Both the position numbers and the translations under genes were made by a program. The notes below the pieces were generated by a model. The model had not been told where the DNA came from, searched no databases, and saw only the letters and a program-made list of their open reading frames with translations. DNA of 64,000 nt from Chaetoderma sp. LZ-2023a (Eukaryota; Mollusca; Caudofoveata; Chaetodermatida; Chaetodermatidae): positions 58,263,295-58,327,294 of the forward strand of contig CM067370.1 in assembly GCA_034401795.1 (NCBI GenBank), in the 5' to 3' direction. Numbering within the stretch: position 1 is the first letter of the stretch; each line of letters begins with the position of its first letter. Positions 59,419-64,000 of the stretch are shown here, piece after piece.

Positions 59419-60186
59419 TCTTGGATACGTTGCAAGCCACGTGCGGCCCATAGCAGTGATAACAATCATGCCAATATTCGTATCTGTGTGCCACCGGTTC
59501 AGGCCCAGCAGCCCCGGAGACCTGAAGCACTACCGGAGCTGCTGAGTATGGTAGCCGGTCATCGCCTAATGCTACTGCACGGACTGAGATCGACCCGACT
59601 GGATTGAGATGGCAGGATACGTTAACGTTGACAATCCTAACGCAAACATGGACTATATGGAGATATCATCAACGTGACATTTTGGTATGAACTTTATATG
59701 CTGTTACTGGAACACTATTTGGTGATTATTGTATTACTTGATATAGGAACTATTGTATGACCAGTAATGATTATTTGCACCGTAGGATTACGGTTATTAT
59801 GTACTGACTTCATTGTATTTACTGTGTATAGGGTTATATTGTTAATTGCTGCACCTTGAATTTCAAGGGCATTAATGATGCTATTAATGTGTTTCCGGGA
59901 ATGGTCAATTGCGCATGATATTCCATTACCTGGACAAGTTCGTACTTTGTATAGGATTATGCTGTTTTCCTATGTTTCCGGGGACGGTCAATTGCGCATG
60001 ATATTCCGCTACCCGGACATGTTTAGTTAACATTGTTGGATTTAAGATATGATGTAGTCGGATGTATGACATAGTCTGGAGGACTCTGGTAGGGCGTGGT
60101 TTAGGTTGTTGATGATGCACAACGAGTTAATTATCACTCTCTTTAGGCCTTAAGAGACGGCTAATTAACTTCGGTTGAGGGGCATG
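59419..60186 (+). other. Region between env and the 3' LTR
   Basis: No protein-like frame. It holds a 47-bp direct repeat (GTTTCCGGG...GGTCAATTGCGCATGATATT, at about 59891 and 59971). The LTR is preceded by GGTTGAGGGGCA, a short purine-rich tract that may be the polypurine primer site. Confidence 0.6.
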
Positions 60187-62073
60187 TGTAGATATGGGAT
60201 TGTCTTGTGGGAAGTCATGACCCCGCTGGACATCTTGTATGTACGAGTAAATCCCGAGTGAAATTCATATGTGAATACCAGGTGAGCTAATAGACTATGT
60301 CACCATGTATATTAAGATGCACCGATCAGCGGCTATGTTTAGATACGTTACTAGCACTGATCATCATCCATATATCTTCCCTTCTCCTGGCTGGATGCTA
60401 TTACCATTCACAGCGGTAAAAGCAATGCGCAACAAGTTACGCCATCGAGGGTTAACGTAGGGTTAACATTCTCTTCCCGTCTACAATGATTCAATATTCG
60501 TACAACTTGCATACTGCCATGATCAAACTCATTGATGTTTGTTGCTGCAGTCATTTATGTTACTGCAACGAGATTATTGCTCATAAACGAGTTAGCACCA
60601 AGACAGCAACAACTTTCACTCAGGTCATTATCAAGTTTTACTACCACAACTAATTATTGAGGGTTAATCGATTCACTGGTTTCGTCTTTCAATTTGAATG
60701 GGTTAATCTCGCTAAGTGCATTCCATCCGGCTGTTTAAGTATTGAGATAAACGTTGCTGTGTACGATTATTATCGTTCCACACACAAACATCAGTTCTCT
60801 TTAATAAATAGGGTCTATGTAATGTTAGGAAATTATATATTATCAGCACTGCGCGGTACAGCTTTGAAACTGAATCGAGTATGAATCATGATGGTTAGCA
60901 CCAGGTTGGAATCGACCAAGGGATTAGATATGACAAACGGACTTAGTTAGTTACATAGCGGTCTGTGTTCTCACAGAAGCATGGGAACTCGTGTGCCAAT
61001 TAACTCTAGCATTCCACAGGTTGTCGGCCAATAGGTAATGCACATGACATGGACATTGTAGCGTCCTGTAGGCGGTAGGTACGCAATCGAAAGTTACGAT
61101 CAAAAATGTATTAATTGTAGAGGCGTAAGATACACAAATCGGAACTTGCTACCAAACAAGCATCCGTCATTCTGACACGGGAGATACACAAATCGAAACT
61201 TGCTATCAAACAAGCATCCGTCATTCTAGCGTAAGGTACACAAATCGGAACTTGCTATCAAACAAGCATCCGTCACTCTGTCATGGGAAGCAGATGGAAT
61301 TCTAAAATAAAGTTAGGGGAACGACAGATCCCATTATTCAAGAACCAGCCAAACCGCAAGTGCTAGGAAGAAAGCACCCGCCCGGAGAGGGAGGGTCGGG
61401 GTTTTGATTGATCAAAATGATGTCATAATCCAATCAGAATCAGAGCAGCCTCCGGCGGTGCAAAACCAAGATGGAGGGAGTATAGGAACTGAAGTAGTAT
61501 AAAAGGGGGACTTTAACTTTAATCGAGAGTCTGGTCCGCCTCGCACCTCGTACACAATCCTTGCTGAATGTATTTTCAGTAGGCAAGAGTTAATTGAATA
61601 GCATAGCAGATCAGAGCGACTGAGAGTAATGCTAGTCAGCTAGGAAAACGTTGAAGTGAATTCTTAAATCGTTGTAAGTAGGAAAACTGAATCAAATAAA
61701 TAAGTTTATCGTAGCTTCTGTTGTGACAGTATAAGTCACTTTAGCTCAAAGTATATTATTGTATAGTTAGAATTAAGAGAATAAAGCCATCACCTTGATA
61801 CTTTACGTCAAGGCACGAGTTCGTGTTTTCTATAGCGGTTACTCTGGAATCTACGGAAGACCACCGTAGCTTACCATTTTCTTCGATTAGAATAGTCAGA
61901 TCAGGCCGGGATACAGACAGAAATATCGTTACCTTCATCTACAAACGAGGCGAGCTTGTATCCATCACTTTCGTCGTCGGTAAGACCGGTTCTCGCAGCA
62001 ATCACACATACAGGCCTTACCGAAGTCGAAGTGATCACAATTAAATAGAATCAGAAGACATCAGAAATCTTCA
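60187..62073 (+). repeat. 3' LTR of the Ty3/gypsy element
   Basis: 1887 bp, offset exactly 9518 from the 5' LTR through most of its length, with two compensating single-base indels near 61519 and 61635. TATA box at 61498-61505 and AATAAA at 61780-61785. Confidence 0.95.
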
Positions 62074-63358
62074 ACAGGTTTGACTGTGTATTGAATAGCG
62101 TGCAGACGACATGGTATGGGATTTCCCAGTAAAGAGGAAGTCGGCAGCAGCAATTTCCAGGAAATAGGAGAGCTATATTTAAATGAGCGGCTACAATGTA
62201 TCAGATTTCGGTGACAAATAACACCAGTAAATGGGTCGTTGTTAAATATTTTGGAAACCATTTTACTTACGGTTGTTGCTGCCTTAGATATTTTTTTTTA
62301 TATATGCAATGCTGATAGCTGATAGTTGTCATGAATGTAGTGGCCCTGTTGCATGCTGAAATTCTTCTTTATAATTGCGTGGCCGCTCGACGGCCAAGCA
62401 TATATGTGCTTGTGTCTAGAATTGTCCATAGGCACGGCCATTTTGCGCAAGGGATTCTGGTCTCCAACCGCTAACTAGAGCGTCTTTATTTTTAGATTGT
62501 AACCATAGATTTAGGATATATGTTAGCTAGATTGCTCATTCGCATACGCTCACTATGGGGGCTAGCTGTCCCGACTGCTGGATTTTCACTGGCTGGCAAG
62601 CTTGCCTGACTGACTGACTGCCATCTGACGCAGACGGTCAGCTGTGTATATAGCCCTCAAAAGTAAGTAAATCTTTTATTGGAAATTGGAATAGAAATTC
62701 TTCTTAAATAGCATGCAAAATATGGAACTACAAAACTACGGTAAAAAAAGGAAATTGGCGAAATGCGATAATATGGAGAGGCGTTAGGAATTACAGAAAT
62801 GTGTTAAAACATAACTGATACATTGCCGAAATTCCAAACATTTCTGTACATATAAATATATGATAACTTCTATTTATTTTGGAAACTGCTGCTGTATGCC
62901 GGTGCTGCACACATGTAGACACCTTTCAGCATTGTTGTTTACATAATCTACACACATTTTTCTTGTACTGACTGTGAAATAACTAGGCCTTTGAAACCAG
63001 CAAGATAACGGTTAAAGGGAGTTTTTTAAATATCCCAGTTTTCGCGAAACCTGACACCATTTGGTATGGAAGACCTCAAAAATAAATTAACACATTTTCA
63101 AAACAAGGTAGAATTTCTGTTTCTTTGTTAATATAGTAACGTATTTACATCTATGAGCTGTACTGTAAAACCGCCGACTTGATGGTCTAGAAAATCTAAA
63201 AAATACATTAATATGTTTGCAAAACAAGATATAATTTCTGTTTATGTTTTGTGGGTATAATAACTTATTTATGAGCTGTATAATGTAGCCTAAGCGTTTG
63301 AATCACTTGTAAAAGTGAGCACATATTTGAGCAAGAACGGTCAAATATTGTAGGTAAG

Positions 63359-63448
63359 CTGATAAATAGTTTGAAACTAATTTGACTGGGTGCTGTTGCT
63401 GCTTACGCCAGAACAGCGACCAGTCAAATTTTTCTCAAAATATTAAAC
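63359..63448. repeat. Hairpin repeat, family copy B
   Basis: TTTGAAACTAATTTGACTGG on the left pairs with CCAGTCAAATTTTTCTCAAA on the right; the loop holds GCTGTTGCTGC. Confidence 0.72.
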
Positions 63449-63689
63449 AGCATGTTTATTAAATAGCAAAGACATACAATTCTTACAACATGTTGGACTA
63501 TTAAGAGCTAAAGACAGGCCAAATAGAATCATTTATGACGTAATGATTATGACGATTGCATGCACGTCGCTTAGTTGGATATGACATCATATGACGTTAT
63601 ATAATCGATGGATAAACTTGGAAATGTCCATTGAAGACGGACTATGCATTGTTGTAAGAATTGCATGTCTACTATTTAATACATAGTCT

Positions 63690-63777
63690 GTTGAATATTT
63701 TGAAACTAATTTGACTGGCCCCTGTTGCTGCCATAGGAACAACGGCACCCAGTTCAATTAGTTACAAAATATTCAAC
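63690..63777. repeat. Hairpin repeat, family copy C
   Basis: GTTGAATATTTTGAAACTAA pairs with TTAGTTACAAAATATTCAAC, with CTGTTGCTGCC in the loop. Closest in ends to copy A. Confidence 0.75.
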
Positions 63778-63818
63778 GGCTTACCTGTATAGATTTCAGG
63801 AAATTGATTGTCAGGGCA

Positions 63819-64000
63819 TTCAGAAGAGATCTGATATTAATATGAAGTTGGGAGAATATGATTGTTTCATTTACATTCTTAATCAAATGGAGCATATTTA
63901 GGCACTGCATATTTGAATTACTAACGCCACTCAACCATATCTGCAATTAATCACTAGTACAAGGCATATTTCCATCAAAACTAAAATCTGCACGTGACAC
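63819..64000. repeat. Second copy of the LINE-LINE junction, cut by the window edge
   Basis: Nearly identical to 43784-43965: the start of the minus-strand endonuclease joined to the truncated start of the plus-strand RT. It begins abruptly at 63819-63820 and runs off the right edge. Confidence 0.88.

Larger units (their letters stand above)
50669..62073 (+). mobile_element. Ty3/gypsy LTR retroelement with an env-like gene
   Basis: 11.4 kb: LTR (50669-52555), a candidate primer site, gag, protease, RT/RNase H, integrase, an env-like gene and LTR (60187-62073). ACAG flanks both ends (50665-50668 and 62074-62077), a 4-bp target duplication. The order and the GPY/F-like integrase end place it in Ty3/gypsy; the env-like gene gives it the layout of an errantivirus or endogenous retrovirus-like element. 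About 29 LTR differences over 1887 bp indicate a fairly recent insertion, yet every gene carries at least one stop or shift. Confidence 0.95.
62074..63818. other. Intergenic stretch with two hairpin repeats
   Basis: No gene. Hairpin family copies lie at 63359-63448 (B) and 63690-63777 (C). Confidence 0.55.

Overview
This is eukaryotic, almost certainly metazoan, DNA made almost entirely of transposable elements stacked inside one another. I found no host protein-coding gene that I could defend, no rRNA or tRNA gene and no CRISPR array. The background is AT-rich, with long (TA)n, (TAA)n, (ACT)n and poly-G runs. The mix of element types (DIRS-type tyrosine-recombinase retrotransposons, a Penelope-like element, PHD-finger LINEs, hAT-type DNA elements and an env-bearing Ty3/gypsy element) suggests an aquatic invertebrate. 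I cannot name the species.

Left part (1-10.7 kb): decayed LINE pieces on both strands, one split by a 1.1-kb hAT-like element with an 8-bp target duplication; a ~620-bp tandem repeat (4.6-6.3 kb); a second hAT-like element (6987-8571); and a badly decayed open reading frame of a dispersed family of unknown function (about 8.6-10.1 kb).

Nested part (10.7-34.2 kb): two hAT-like elements (10712-18820 and 22814-31577), each with recognisable 8-bp target duplications, and each carrying its own DIRS-like retrotransposon (11065-18117 and 23513-30303). Both DIRS elements run on the minus strand and keep inverted terminal repeats plus the internal complementary region from which the circular intermediate can be read. 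The second has open RT/RNase H and tyrosine-recombinase frames and one in-frame stop in gag; the first is broken by frameshifts. Between them lies a Penelope-like remnant with two ~1.1-kb LTR-like direct repeats, a GIY-YIG endonuclease fragment and a hammerhead-ribozyme-like core in each repeat. A further terminal-inverted-repeat element lies at 31794-34229.

LINE part (34.6-48 kb): several CR1/Jockey-like LINE copies. The best is a minus-strand copy (PHD finger, endonuclease, reverse transcriptase; about 46.26 to 41.68 kb) interrupted by a related plus-strand, 5'-truncated LINE (43.91-45.83 kb). A perfect 256-bp palindrome sits in the minus-strand RT region. The LINE-LINE junction reappears at the right edge of the window (63.82-64.0 kb), so the composite was duplicated. 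A tRNA-derived SINE and a GGAAGT-rich minisatellite follow.

Right part (50.67-62.07 kb): an 11.4-kb Ty3/gypsy element with two 1887-bp LTRs about 98.5% identical by eye, a 4-bp duplication (ACAG), gag with three zinc knuckles, pol, and an env-like gene with a signal peptide, basic cleavage motif, fusion-peptide-like stretch and C-terminal membrane anchor. Stops and frameshifts in every gene make this copy non-autonomous as written, although it inserted fairly recently.
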